DNA of 64,000 bases, from NCBI RefSeq assembly GCF_009017415.1, contig NC_092408.1, forward strand, positions 3,720,001-3,784,000, in the 5' to 3' direction. The number at the start of each line of letters is the position of its first letter. Positions within the stretch are counted from its first letter, which is position 1. The notes beneath the pieces were generated by a model that searched no databases, had not been told where the DNA came from, and saw only the letters and a program-made list of their open reading frames with translations. Of this stretch, positions 33,671 through 45,725 are shown in pieces. This DNA is from Aspergillus flavus. Taxonomy: Eukaryota; Ascomycota; Eurotiomycetes; Eurotiales; Aspergillaceae. Made by a program: the position numbers and the translations under genes.

Positions 33671-35238
33671 TTATCTTTTCCTCCCAGGATCTAACGTATT
33701 CCTTCGGCTTAAACCATTCTTCTCCCCACCCCGAAGCATCGCATCACCCTTTTTCCCAAGCACCACCTCAAGAGCCTGGACCAAAGCCGTGGCATCATAC
33801 TTCATTCCAATAGGCATTTCAACACCACCCGCACCCGTAGTAACGATCTTCCTCCCGTAAAGACGAAGCGTTTCGATACCCATCTCCGCGAGCCGATCAC
33901 GGTCCACCTGTGGCGTCCCGGGACCCTCCAGATGAAGAATATGCGTAACATAAGACGAATAAGGAAGACCTAAACTTGGGATCGACCTATGAGCACCAGA
34001 ATTCGAGGAAGAAAGAGTCATCCGACCACGACTTTCCTCCCCAGCGCGAGTAATCGCCTCGACAAAATTAACCGCCGTGAAAGGTTCAGACGGGGGTCCG
34101 GTTTCGCGATCTAGGGACCCGTTCAAAATGAGAATCTTATGACGAGCAGGACTTGTCACGATAGCCTGTCCGACGCCGCGGAGGATCAGAGATGGGATGA
34201 GAGACGTGTAAAGGGAGCCGATACTGTAGATAATGGCCTGCGAGTCGCGGATGGCTTCGAGAACGCGTGGATTGGCTGGTGGACGGATTTCCTGGCCGTA
34301 GGGGTTTATATACCAGATGCGGGTGATGCGGGAGGGGAGATCCTCGTTTTCGGCTTTGGAGAACTTGATGTTTTTGTTGCGGAGGGTTGGGAGGGAGCCC
34401 GGGGGGTGGTCATCTTCGTAGGAGAGGGTGTCTGAGGTGTCTGTGTCTGTGAAGTCGTCGGCGCCGTCTGCGAGTAGTAGACTTGGGCGTCTGGGGCGCG
34501 GTTGGAGCGCCGTTGCTTCGCTGGGGTGGGAGATGCTGTTTTGGCCGACGATTACGGAGCCATTTGCCAGGGAGGCGGAGATGTGGTGCGAGAAGTTGGA
34601 GTTGATGGCTGGGATTACGCGGACGGTGTCTGATGGCACACCGCAGATGCTACCCAGGAGGTAGATGGCGCTTTCGAAGCTGCCGCTGAATAGGCGGGCG
34701 CCGGTTAGGAAGAGATTGCCTACGCTGGCGGAGGTGAAGTCGAAGGTTGATGATGGGGGACGGGCACGCTTTAGGATCTCCAGGTTGAGAAGGTTGAAGA
34801 ACGAGCGGATGAGTTCTTTCTTTGCTGGCGTAATGGCATGCCAGATGTTCGATGTGCCATCTACGATGGAGAGCCATTCTGCGTGGGCGGTGGCTGCGTC
34901 CGCTGACAATCGATGGTTGAATAGTGTCTTTATGGCACCCCGTTCGGAATTCGGGGGCGACTCCGGAATCAGACGGACCAGTCTACCTGTACTTCTTCGT
35001 TAGAGGAGTGAATGGCAAGAGTGGGTGTGTGCTTACTTCTCACATCGCCAATACCTGGACCGCCAAAGATGCGGATCAGCTCCGATGAGGAACCTCCGTT
35101 GTCACTGATGGGAATGATATAGCTTAGTGGACAGTTCTTAGTGTCGCGAACTTCTTCAAATACTTCGACTAGATTATTGGCAGCGCTTCCTCCCGAAAAG
35201 ACTGCAATACCTCTGTTAGGGGTGGGGGTGGTCGACAT
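33671..35238 (-). CDS. CofD / UPF0052-like (YvcK-type) protein
   Basis: Two exons (35238-35037, 34986-33671; 50-nt intron, phase 1) give 505 residues. The N-terminal GIAVFSGGSAANNLVEVF and PISDNGGSSSELIRIFGGPG are the nucleotide-binding glycine-rich motifs shared with CofD (2-phospho-L-lactate transferase) and bacterial YvcK/GluR proteins. Splicing joins GIGDVRS to RLVRLIPESPP, a conserved family block. Further family segments are FNHRLS and SVGNLFLTGARLFSGSFESAIYLL. Fungi do not make coenzyme F420, so the transferase activity of CofD is unlikely; YvcK proteins bind UDP-sugars and affect cell-wall metabolism, but the fungal function is unknown. A less conserved, Ser/Thr-rich, acidic insert lies at about residues 220-265. 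No localisation signal is evident. Confidence 0.88.
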
Positions 35239-35740
35239 GTTTGAGAGCCTTGGCAGGGACGATCAAACGGTGAAATGCAGGAACTAGAGAAGTGTAGATA
35301 CAAACTCCTCTCTAGGAAGCAGGCACGGTCACTTATAAACCTGAGGTCTGGACGTTATATCTATTTTCATATTTCAAGGCCACGGATTCTATAAATACCA
35401 TTTCGTAACCTAGCAAGATGTCATTAGCCAAGACTCCGTAGGGTTTTTAGTTCCTTGATTGATCATGGACAAAGGAAAAGAAATCAAGACATGCCTGGAT
35501 TGAAAGCGTTGGAACTATATAATTGACTGGTCAGGGGCACGTGGCCATGAATGCTAAGGCAGGGGCTACAGTGGAGAAGAAGTAAGGACCAGTGAGACAT
35601 CTGTCAGTGATGTAGCATCTGAAAACGGGCACTGATAATGGAGCCGAGTCCATGATAGAATACCATACTCTTTAACATGTAACGTAGAATGGCAGTTTTG
35701 TGCTTATGTTTACAGGTAGAATGCCCTTAGTTAATAACTG
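35239..35740. other. intergenic region between the CofD-like gene and the tRNA
   Basis: It contains the CofD-like gene promoter. No other gene or notable repeat is seen. Confidence 0.45.
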
Positions 35741-35814
35741 GGTCCTGTAGCTCAGTCGGTTAGAGCGTGGTGCTAATAACGCCAAGGTCGCGAGTTCGAC
35801 CCTCGTCGGGATCA
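35741..35814 (+). tRNA. tRNA-Ile (anticodon AAU)
   Basis: A 74-nt cloverleaf without intron. The acceptor stem is GGTCCTG/CGGGATC with discriminator A. The D arm is GCTC/GAGC, and the anticodon stem is TGGTG/CGCCA closing the loop CTAATAA, so the anticodon is AAT. The T arm is GCGAG/CTCGT around TTCGACC. Boxes A and B are canonical, and the gene is followed by a T6 polymerase III terminator at 35815-35820. The A34 should be edited to inosine to read AUU, AUC and AUA. Confidence 0.96.
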
Positions 35815-36161
35815 TTTTTTAAACAAGAATTGTATTTGTTCTATGCTCTGATACCATGTATCTTTCTTTTCTTTTTTCTTTTTATTCTTTCTTCTGATTC
35901 TTTTTTCAATTAAAAAGGGACATAGTCATATTAGTACTTTACTTGTCTCTTCTTGAAGCAGTTCTATCTGTGAAGGTATGTCACTTTTCCTTGCTGAAGT
36001 GAAATGTCTGATAGAGGCAAGAGAGATATATATATACATTTCTTGCTGCAAACAACACATAACAAAATACAGCATCAACTCTAAACCCCATAAACCCGAT
36101 ATACCGTTCATCCGTAAGAAGTCAACAACCTACAGCCGCACTATGTATCTATATAACTGCA
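35815..36161. other. 3' flank of TEL1 and tRNA terminator
   Basis: Starts with the polymerase III terminator (T6), followed by T-rich sequence at 35866-35910. The rest is the 3' flank of the minus-strand TEL1 gene. No gene is seen. Confidence 0.5.
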
Positions 36162-39100
36162 TTAAGCATAGGCAGCCCAACCTATAAAGGTGAACATTAG
36201 CATCTCAGTAAAACTCCTCTAGGTAACGTTTTTATGGAACATACCGCAATAAAGGACGGCGAGGTTCTTTTCATCGGTTGCTTGCTGGATCAGCTCATTT
36301 ACAGTCGCCGTGACACTCAATGTTTTGCCCAACTTCTTTGCCACGACCGTCAACGCACGATCTGCCTCACTTGGCTCATTGCTTGGCCGTTGGTCGGCAG
36401 CACCGGGTAGCATGGGTGGTCCGCCCCCAGCTTCAGAGGCATCCTGCATCTTCTTCATCCTCAAAGGGGACACGGTCCAGCTGTACAGCGGATCGTAACG
36501 AAGCACATCAAGGATGGTCATGATACTATAGGACTCTCGCCGTAAGGTTTCAAGCGTGAACTCGCAACAGCGGCGGAAGACACCCTCGGTCTTGGTAACT
36601 CCCATCCCATCGACAAGGTCTCGTGTCAAACGGAATGGAACGACTTCGGGAACCGGTAGCACTCGGCCTTGTTCGAATGCAACGCCCAAGTCGATATGCA
36701 CCACTTCGCCCGTCCTCTCGTCCAGCAAGATATTATGGCCATGGCGATCGCCGAGGCCGAGAACATGGCCTAATATTGAGATTGCAGCTGTGCTTCGAGT
36801 ATATGAAAGCCTCTTACTAAACCAGTCGTCTGGGTTATTGAACTTTTCCATGAAGAAGTATTTCATGACAGGGTGGAAGTGTTCAGTAACCTGTCGGTAT
36901 GTCCTAACGCGTTGCTCAAATGATCTTGTCTGAACATCGCTGATGTGCTTGCGGCAAACGTTTGGTTTCATATCTTTCGGATAGTATTTTTGATGCGCAG
37001 GCATCAGATAATCATGCAAGGGGATAGTGTGTGGCACGAATTCGATTATTCCCGCATTCGACGTAAGAGGCAAAACCTTATATGTGCGAATCCCTAGGTT
37101 TCGCTGTCGAGTAGCCTGATGGTCCTTAAGAAGATTGCTAACCTGTTCAAACACTTGTTCCATGATAGCGTCCTGCCGCAAATCATCATTTCCTCCTTTG
37201 AACTTCCGGTATTGTTAGCCAAACATTCGCTCCATACGCTATACAAATCGATGTTTGGTGCTTACCAGCTGCTTGTATCGTAAACCATTACTTGCAAAAG
37301 CGGAGACGATCTTTGGTGCACTGACGCCGGACGCGATAGTGAATTCGGGGTGATACTTAACAAGCTTCGGTACATCACGATAATCGCAATCAACCCTGAT
37401 TTCGATGTTCATTGTGGGTGGTGGTAGTTTCTGTGTTGCGGCATCTTGTTCGAGACGTCCACCCGTTTGGAGTTTCCGCAGCGGAACCCTTGCGCCGCTC
37501 TTCAATTTCTCATCTGGCCTGTCAATGGCAAATCGTACATAATTGATATTGGTGTTGTGAACAGCGACCCATGTCGGCCCGATACGCTTGTCGTTCTTTA
37601 GGCCTTCAACTAATCGTCCGGCTGCTCGATTGCGTGACAACGCCGTTTCATCCTTTCCTCCCTTGGACTTGCTGCTCGCAAATATTTGATACATACCATG
37701 GAATGGGTGTTCAACGCAAATGCGAGTAATCAGAGAGAAGAGCATTTTTTGGAACTCATCAGGCACATCTAACAGGCGCGAGGTTAATTGATTCATCAAG
37801 GGGGCAAACTTTCGGCTTGGAACTTGACCGAGATGCTTGGAAACGGCTGCATTTGCGATATCACTGTCGGACTTGTCAAGCCACAACGCACAGAAACGGA
37901 GTACATCATTATTGTAAGTTTCGCTCTCTCTCAGACAAAGGAGATAGTTTTCGAGACATTGCTGTAGGAAGGCTTCCCGACTTCGTCGTAGGCGTTGATA
38001 TTCGCGGTCATCAAGATCAAACCACTGTTTTGTCCTTCCTCGATGAAATTTGAGAGCCTCCCTCTCCCTTCCCTCCGCAGCCTTCATCATATCCTCCAAT
38101 GCTCGCACTTCCTTTTCCTTACGGTTACGCAATTGCTCAACTCGCGTGAAATCTTCCAAACCATCAGGGTTCTGTAATTGTTGGTCGCAAAATGTGGCAA
38201 ACCCATGATAAACTCTCCCGGCTTCTTCACCCCCGGAGCGACCTTTAAGCTCCTTGACTGCGGTTAATAAGTAATCTTGGATGATGGTCTCTGGTTTCTC
38301 GAGACGTGCCTCAGCGACATGGTGGCCCTTGCAAGAAGTTGAATTAGTCCGGAACGAGCAGGGTTTCGTACGCAGGGAATCAATGTGGAGAGAGCTTACC
38401 AAAGTCACAAGAAGTTCGGCACGGCTGATTGGTACCGCCTGTTTATGTAGGTCATTTTGATCCTTGAGTTGATGAAGCATCCGAATTGATGCAGTCATTT
38501 CACCTTGGTCCCACAGAACATTAGCCAGATCGAACTTGGCGGCCCCTTCGATGTTGATCCCTAGTGCAGAGCATTGGTGGGCGAGCTTAGAGAGGTAAAC
38601 GGCCGATTTCAGCGAGGCTTGTTGGATGCCCTGGGTTCTTGTGATATGAAGTGATTGCCGGATGGCTTTGACCTCCAGAAGCTGTGCGTCATGATCGCTT
38701 ATATTGGTCGAAGATCTTAAATACGACTTTCGGTTGATTGATGAAAAGAGGGCTTCGTGTGAGTTTAGTATCTCCCCGATCTCATGAACACTGACTGAGT
38801 TAGACGTAGCTTAAGTGGATACTGATCCTTTTTTTGCAGGGGCATATATCCCATACCTGGTGGTCTTCAGCCAAGAATCCCTGGCAGCGATTTTCTGCCA
38901 TTCATGATCGATTTCTTCCGTTGATCTCGCGTCCAAAACATCACTGACTTCAGTGATAACTCCCAGAACCCTCATCGCAGTTCGCAAAGACATGGCAGAT
39001 CGACTGGCGCTCGTAAGCGACTCCAAAGTTGTCAAGAGACACTCGTTGATAGACTTAGAGGCCTCAGCCAGGCTCCCTGATGTGTTGAGGCTTTGGAAAG

Positions 39101-42100
39101 CCCGGAAGACGGTCGCAGGGGGTGAAGGATTCAAGGGCGAGACGGGTATATCCCATTGTCGTAAATTTGTTGCGGCTTGCAGCATGCTGTCAAATGAACT
39201 TGATGTGTCCACAAAGCCCCCACCAGATGCTGAGAATATGGAATTAGCAATTCCCTGTAGATTTGTCGAGTTGAGTGCCTTAAGGACGCCATAGGCGTTT
39301 TGATCCGCTGACATCTGTATCTCACTATCATACTGTGCACTTTGGAAGAGTAGATTCTTAAAACCCGAGCTTTCATGTTGGAGCCTTTCCATAACTGAGT
39401 CCAGGGAGGGGCTTTGTTGAATGCCGTAGAAGAAATCAGGGTCATCTATGTCCTTGAATATGTCATGCAACATGTCCGGGGGAGCTTCGTATTTAGCCAG
39501 CGAGGAACGGCGAGAGCCAAAGATTACACGAGACGCATGTATCTCAAGGAAGATGAGTGCTGTCTTTGGCAAACGGCACCTACTGGCAGCCAACGATGCT
39601 TCTGCGAAGTCTATCTCCAGCCACTCATCACGTTCTACTATTGTCGCCTCATTCGGTTTCGGCTGATTTCGAAGATATAGAATGCAGTCGATTGCAAGTC
39701 GTGCATGTGAGATAGTAGTGTCATGAACATCACACAAAGCTTGTTTGAAAATTTGGGAAACCTTCTGTCGGATATTTGCTTCTCCTTTAAGTTCTGCAAG
39801 CAGAACATCATGAAGCATGTATGGTAGGATTCGGACAGCTAATTCAGGGATAACATAGATAATGTGGCTTAATGACCCAATCACAGGATCTTCGGCTGCA
39901 GATTTTGACAAGAACAACGCAATACCGCGAGCCCATTGAGATAAAGAATTGCTTGTCTGCCAATTTACTTTGGCGTCGTCTCTTTCTGTCTCTGGAGCAA
40001 GTGTCGGTATGGGCGGGCACTGATAGGGGTCCCAAGTGAAAGCTTTCATCAAGTATAGAGGTACGACACCGGCGCATTGTTCAAAATCCGGATACCTGGC
40101 AAGATTACTTATGATGAGTTGCAATGTTCGTTCAACGAGTCCCACCTCCAGATGGCTGTTATTTTGTAGCATGTTGCATAATTCTTGAAGTATGCTGGCT
40201 TTAGAATAACAGTGGACCTCTAAGCGCAAGTCGGATAGTTGAGATTTGAAAAGAGACAGATCTTGCTCCCTGAGAAGGGCGTCGCAGACTTTGCCCGTAG
40301 TAGCAAAAGCACGCCCAATAACTTTCGCAGCCCACAATCTGTATCCAGATCCGGTGTTGAAACTCTGTAGAGTTTGGTAGATGGCCACGATGTTAGCAGT
40401 TGCGTCCCTGTCAGACTCATTCAATTTGTGATAGTTTCCAAGCGGCTCCTCGGAGTCCGCACAGAGCAGTGCTATGACATGATCGGAGACAGTCTTGCTC
40501 AAAAGGCTTCTTTCAGAGCTCCGATCATCAAGGATTTCCAGGATCACATCACGCTCGTTAGAGTCATCAGAATGCGACTCAACAGTGGAGGTAGCTTGTG
40601 AAGACTTTACCACCCGACGAAATGATTCCTGTGTTTCTGCGTCCAAGGAGGACTCGTAAGTATTTATATACTCCCCAAACCACTGAAGAAACCTTTCAAT
40701 ATTCGCTGTTACTATTTTTGATTGACCTTGTTGGGCTGTATCCACCGGGGGGGACGCCAAAAACTTTTTCAAGGACAGCAATGTGGAGACCGCAACCCCA
40801 GCCATGAGTCCGGGAGTCTCTGCTAGATAAGGCTGACCAGCTTCTAAGAGATACCAGAAGATTCCTAATGCATCTTCTGAGCAATATATATCAACTAGGA
40901 ATGGTAGCATGGCGTGTAGTGTCATCTCAAATGGATAGTCTCTGAGCATAACAGATCCGGCCACGCAAAGTAGTACCCTAATCTTCCGGATTACAGAACA
41001 GGCGTGGAAGGAACCAAGCGCGGGGTGAATTGATTCCAAGAGAGTTCGGCAAACATAAGAAGCTAGCGTCGGCGTCCAAATTGTCTCGAGTTCATATCCG
41101 CTGCGCTTACAGAGGAACTCTAACTCATCAATGAGATAGCGGGCCCTGAAGGAGGGTTGCTGATTCGCAGGGAGAACGATTTTTGAAGCACTCTTACCGA
41201 GGATGCACCTTAGACCATCGAGGGCATCGTGGAATTTCGCACGTTTGGAGAGGGCTCTTTCAACCTGTTCATATTGATCAAGCGACCCAAAGAAAGCTGC
41301 TATTGTCTGTGGGAATTGCTGATCAATCAATTCCATGAAATGTTCAGTCCCCAGTATCTTTTTCAGCCGGGTTTCAACACCTTTAGGCTGGCTACCTTGC
41401 CCAGGGGGGGTGCTGATATCTCGAGCGATGCTATAGGCCTCCGCTTTGTAGAAAGATGTGGCTAAAAGGTCAACGAAAGGCTTTCCCATGTACTTCGACA
41501 TCTCTATCTCCTCGTCCTCCCGCGCACGCATGATAATTTGACCAACAAGTTCGTCTTGCACATCGCCTAACATGTCTTTGATGCTCGCATAACTAAAGAT
41601 ACTGAAAGGCATGGCTGTAATTGATTCCTGCTCAGTCCAGGTATAGAGGATCTGAGAAGAAAATAGCCGAAAGAGCTCTTTTGCATCTTTTAGTCCAAGC
41701 TTATTGGCGACATCACATATGCACTTCTCAGCATACTGAAGTGAGTGAGGTACATGTGCCGGGGTTTCGAACATATGGTAAATGCTTCTGCGGAGTAAGG
41801 TATGCCATCGTGAGGCTAATTGACCTAATATGAACAAACGGAGGGCGATGCCTTCTACCCAATCAGACTCCTTGGGGAGGTGTCTAAGCACGTCGTTGAA
41901 TATGGCATCATGATCGTTTAATGAATAATGGCCAAACAGCCGAGGAATCAGATTTCCAACGTCAAATTTAACTGGGATGCTGCCCTTCTCTAAAATCTTC
42001 AGAAGGCTTGTTCTGGGGGATGTGTTGGATTCACCGCTAGAGTATGAGGCGTTGGTATTGATGACATCCACGAGGAGTTCACTGAACACAACGAGAACTG

Positions 42101-45100
42101 AAGGCGATGCCATGTCTTTTGCCAATAATACGTCTCTGAACCATGTATAGATATCCGATGCCGAGCCACTGAGACTATCGGCTTCCGAGCTGACCCATGC
42201 TTTGACAAAACTATGCATCATATGAATACAAAGAAGGTGAGAGGCTTCACAGCGCTCCAATTCATAAGTCTGTAGGCACTTTTCAGCTAGGTCTTCAAGG
42301 ATATCGAGCAACGAAGTCCGGTCCATTCCAGAAATAGCGCGGTAGACATAAGGTAAAGAGTTGCTCGCGGCTAAGATATCAACTTCGTCTAAATCGATTA
42401 AGTACTCAACCAGAGCCCTGCTGGAATGTTGATCATGGTTGCGTAAGAATGCGTTGGTTTTCTGTAAGACAGAGAGCTGAATGGTAATACACCGCTGGAA
42501 GGAGGAAAACTCCTGAAATAAGGGTAGCGCTTCTCTATTGGACTTGACGATCGAGGTGACTTCCGCCAGCCTATCTTTTGAATTGAATAGAGTATCGTCC
42601 AAATCCATAGGCTCGTCGTTATGGAGGGCCAGATTATCTCTCTGGCTTCTTCGATAGGCTTCTAAAAGGCTCACTAATGGAATGACAAGCCTGAGCAAAG
42701 CCTTTGAGATGGTTGACTCAGGATTGTACGAGAACTGTTCAGGATTAAGAAAAGGCGACAATACCACCAGACAACCTTGAATGAATTCAAGTTCGTGAGA
42801 GGCCAAAAAGGTGCATATGATTTCCCAGAGACGCTCGCAATTCTGCTGTAAGTTATGAAATTTTGATGCAGATAGGTGCGGCAGACATTCCGTGTATAGA
42901 GCAACGAGGATACAGAAAGAGGTAACAATTTGCACGATTTCCACCGTTACATGGTGTGATTTATCTTCATATAATGACTGGAAGGCTTGCAAGAACATTT
43001 CAGATTTTACCTGTAGGAGATCCAGAACCATGTTGTCATTTGGATCTTGTCGTGGAAATGTCTCTAAATGGATAGTATCGTCAGTATCCCACATATCAAA
43101 ATCCAATATTCCTCCGAGCTGAAATAGGTAATTCAGCAGTTGTTTGCTCCTGTGAAGGAAGTGCCAGCCTTTGGCAATGAGACTCGTTGCCCCCCTGAAC
43201 TGAGGTTTGGGTGGGATATAGTGCCTATTAGTGCAGGCTAAAAGCAGGTTTAAAAGGTCCAAGGGCCGGGCGAATGCAGCAAGTTGAGCTAGCTGTGTTC
43301 GATCAGTTACCGTTCCTGGAGGATTATTAGCATACAATATCACTACCATATTGTGGAAGCCGCTATAGTAACACACCAATAACCCAAACCTCTCGAAGCC
43401 AGGCACAAATCTGTTTTGAGGCATTTGGAAGGGATCCTGGATTTACCCGCGCAGTCATTCGAGTTGTTGTGGCCCATAAAGTCAACGATGCATCTGACAT
43501 GGTAGATGGGCCGTTTAGATTGACAGACGTAAGCATCGAGCTCGTGGCCTCCGCGACTATGGAATATTCCAGAAGGTTATACTCAAGAATGCTATTCATG
43601 AGAATACAAGATGCCCTAGAAGTAGCTTGGGAGGTTGAGGCACGACATGTGAGCTCCCAGGCCTGTTGCCAAATTGCCCTTAGTGAGGGCGAGTCTGCGT
43701 TAGGACTCCCAGCAAGGCTATAGAAAGCTTGGTCAGCCGAGGCCTGATAAAGATTGCCGAGTGAATTTTACCTTGCAATAGTTATCATTGTCCAGGATGC
43801 TAATATGCCATTTTCGTCGAGTATGTTTGGTAATAACCGCAAAAGCAGCGATGACTTCGAGTCAACGCTAGCATGGTGCCTGGGGATAAGCGGAATTAAT
43901 TGCAGAGCGCAGACTCTTCTGGCACCTGAAGATGAAGCGCAATCACGGTGAATTTCATCCACCATCGATGTGAGACGTTGCCTTTTGTTCAACGTCTCAG
44001 TTGACGTACGCGGCGACGACGATCGCGCAGTTATCTCTTCTGACAAATCTACAAGGTTAGCTATAGCCCAGATCACAGTCCAATTGTGCTCTGATTTGCC
44101 AGATTCAAGGCGAGGCCATATCAGGATCTTATCCACCGCCGCCGAAGTTTTCTGATGGAAAACCAACTCATCAACCTGTAGGATATCCTTTTCTGGGCGC
44201 TTGATATACTCTTTGTACAGAGCACCCAAGAGGTCTTCGGTATAGCGGCTTAGCAGTTCCGATGGCTCCTGTCGAGTCGCTGCGGTCAAGAGAACAATGC
44301 AGAGCATGATGGTGACAAGCAGTTCATCTTTCAACCCTACGAGTTTGGTAGCCCACAGGTGACAAATTACGGGTATTAAGTCCAGCAGTATGCTTTGAAC
44401 AAGCTCCGACTGGTCAGACAATACCCTCATAATGACCGAATTAATGCTATTGAATGCGCTTTGATGTCCACTTCCCGTAATATGCGACGACTTGACATAA
44501 CCCACTAGCCCGTGAAGTATCTTTGCGGCGGGCTCTTGAACCGGAGCATTAACGCTTGCCGTTAGAAGCTGAATACAGACTACGGCTTCACTGATTGCAC
44601 CCTTATCGCGTTTGGGTTTCTCTCTGGCAGTTAGTGTTGGCGTCGATCTGGACGGTGTGGGGGTACCTCCAGTTCCCAGGAAGTCATCCAGGGTGGACCG
44701 AGAATCGCTCCCTGTATGCGAAGGGTCATCTTCATAATCTTGGGTATTCATGATCTTTAGACAAAAACCCATAAGTTTCTCCCATTCACTGGCTCCCAGA
44801 TGTTCGACATGTGGAGGATAATTTAGCAATGCAGTCAAGCATTTTGTATAATCCACACCGAGAAGTTCAAACAGACTCCCTCCTGTGTCCTGCAAAGTTT
44901 CGGTTATATGATCAACAACCGCACGAACAGACTTGGCTCGCAAGTTATGCAAAAGGGCATCAACAGCTAATCGCAGAACAGATGCACATGTTGATAAGCG
45001 AGAAGCAGATGGGCCCTTGGAGTTTCCTCGATTATACAAGGATTTCTCTGACGAGATGAATCGGAACAGTGACTCAAAGATCTTATGACAGGCTTTGTCA

Positions 45101-45352
45101 TTCAGGGAACTCCTAGATGATATGCACGGATCAATAACAAAGACAACTATCAATACAAAGAGCGATACTGATTTTCCACATACAGTCTTGAGTTTCGTTT
45201 ATTTTGTTGGAGTATATGCTTCAAATCTTGTAGATGTTAGAAGAGTATGATAGATACTCTAAGTATGACCCACCAGCTAGACCTTCTGAACGCTCCCTTT
45301 GCTTCTCGGATGACAAAAGCACCAGAGTCCTATCCAGAGTGATTTCCGCCAT
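36162..45352 (-). CDS. TEL1: TEL1/ATM checkpoint kinase
   Basis: Nine exons on the minus strand (45352-45274, 45226-45184, 45112-43772, 43717-43377, 43315-38857, 38790-38400, 38327-37266, 37202-36245, 36181-36162) add up to 2897 residues with every phase agreeing. The kinase senses double-strand breaks and maintains telomeres. Exons 1-2 rebuild the N-terminal TAN motif ([20 protein letters not shown]). HEAT-type helices fill residues about 60-1900 and the FAT domain about 1950-2450. The PI3K-like kinase shows [30 protein letters not shown] (about 2720) and [20 protein letters not shown] and GVFRRCCE match ATM/Tel1 rather than ATR/Mec1. The last exon is only 20 nt and supplies the end of FATC, giving [13 protein letters not shown]. 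Acceptor choices at 38791 and in the two small 5' exons rest on frame and family fit. It shares a 373-bp divergent promoter with NUP192. Confidence 0.93.
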
Positions 45353-45725
45353 TGCAATGATGCTGACAATGCGGAGTGGTACTTATACACATTTAACACT
45401 AATAAAGTCGAATGTTTGACAACCATGTTCACATGTAACCTTTTCTAGATTTCGAGAATTCCATTATGCAACAAAGAACATGGCTAAGCCCTTAAACCCG
45501 CATGAAACGTGGGCGTTATGGGGAAATTGCCTGGAAACTCCGGTGCGGCTGTTGAGAGACTTAAAGGAGCTTTGGTCTTGGCGCAAACAGAAGCTCCGCC
45601 GCTTTTACTTTTTCGGGTCGGAATTTTGATCGCGACCTCCGACCTTTTTTGGCCCGCAACAAACAGTTTATACTTCATATCCTCTTCCACAGCGCTTATC
45701 GCCGAGCTAGGGAAATTCTCTGATC
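45353..45725. promoter_or_regulatory. divergent promoter of TEL1 and NUP192
   Basis: 373 bp between head-to-head start codons. No classical TATA box or named site is obvious; a pyrimidine-rich patch at 45599-45645 precedes the NUP192 start. Confidence 0.4.

Noticed and set aside
34139..35003. Plus-strand frames of 78-112 codons inside the CofD-like gene
   Set aside because: They oppose a well-supported conserved coding exon.
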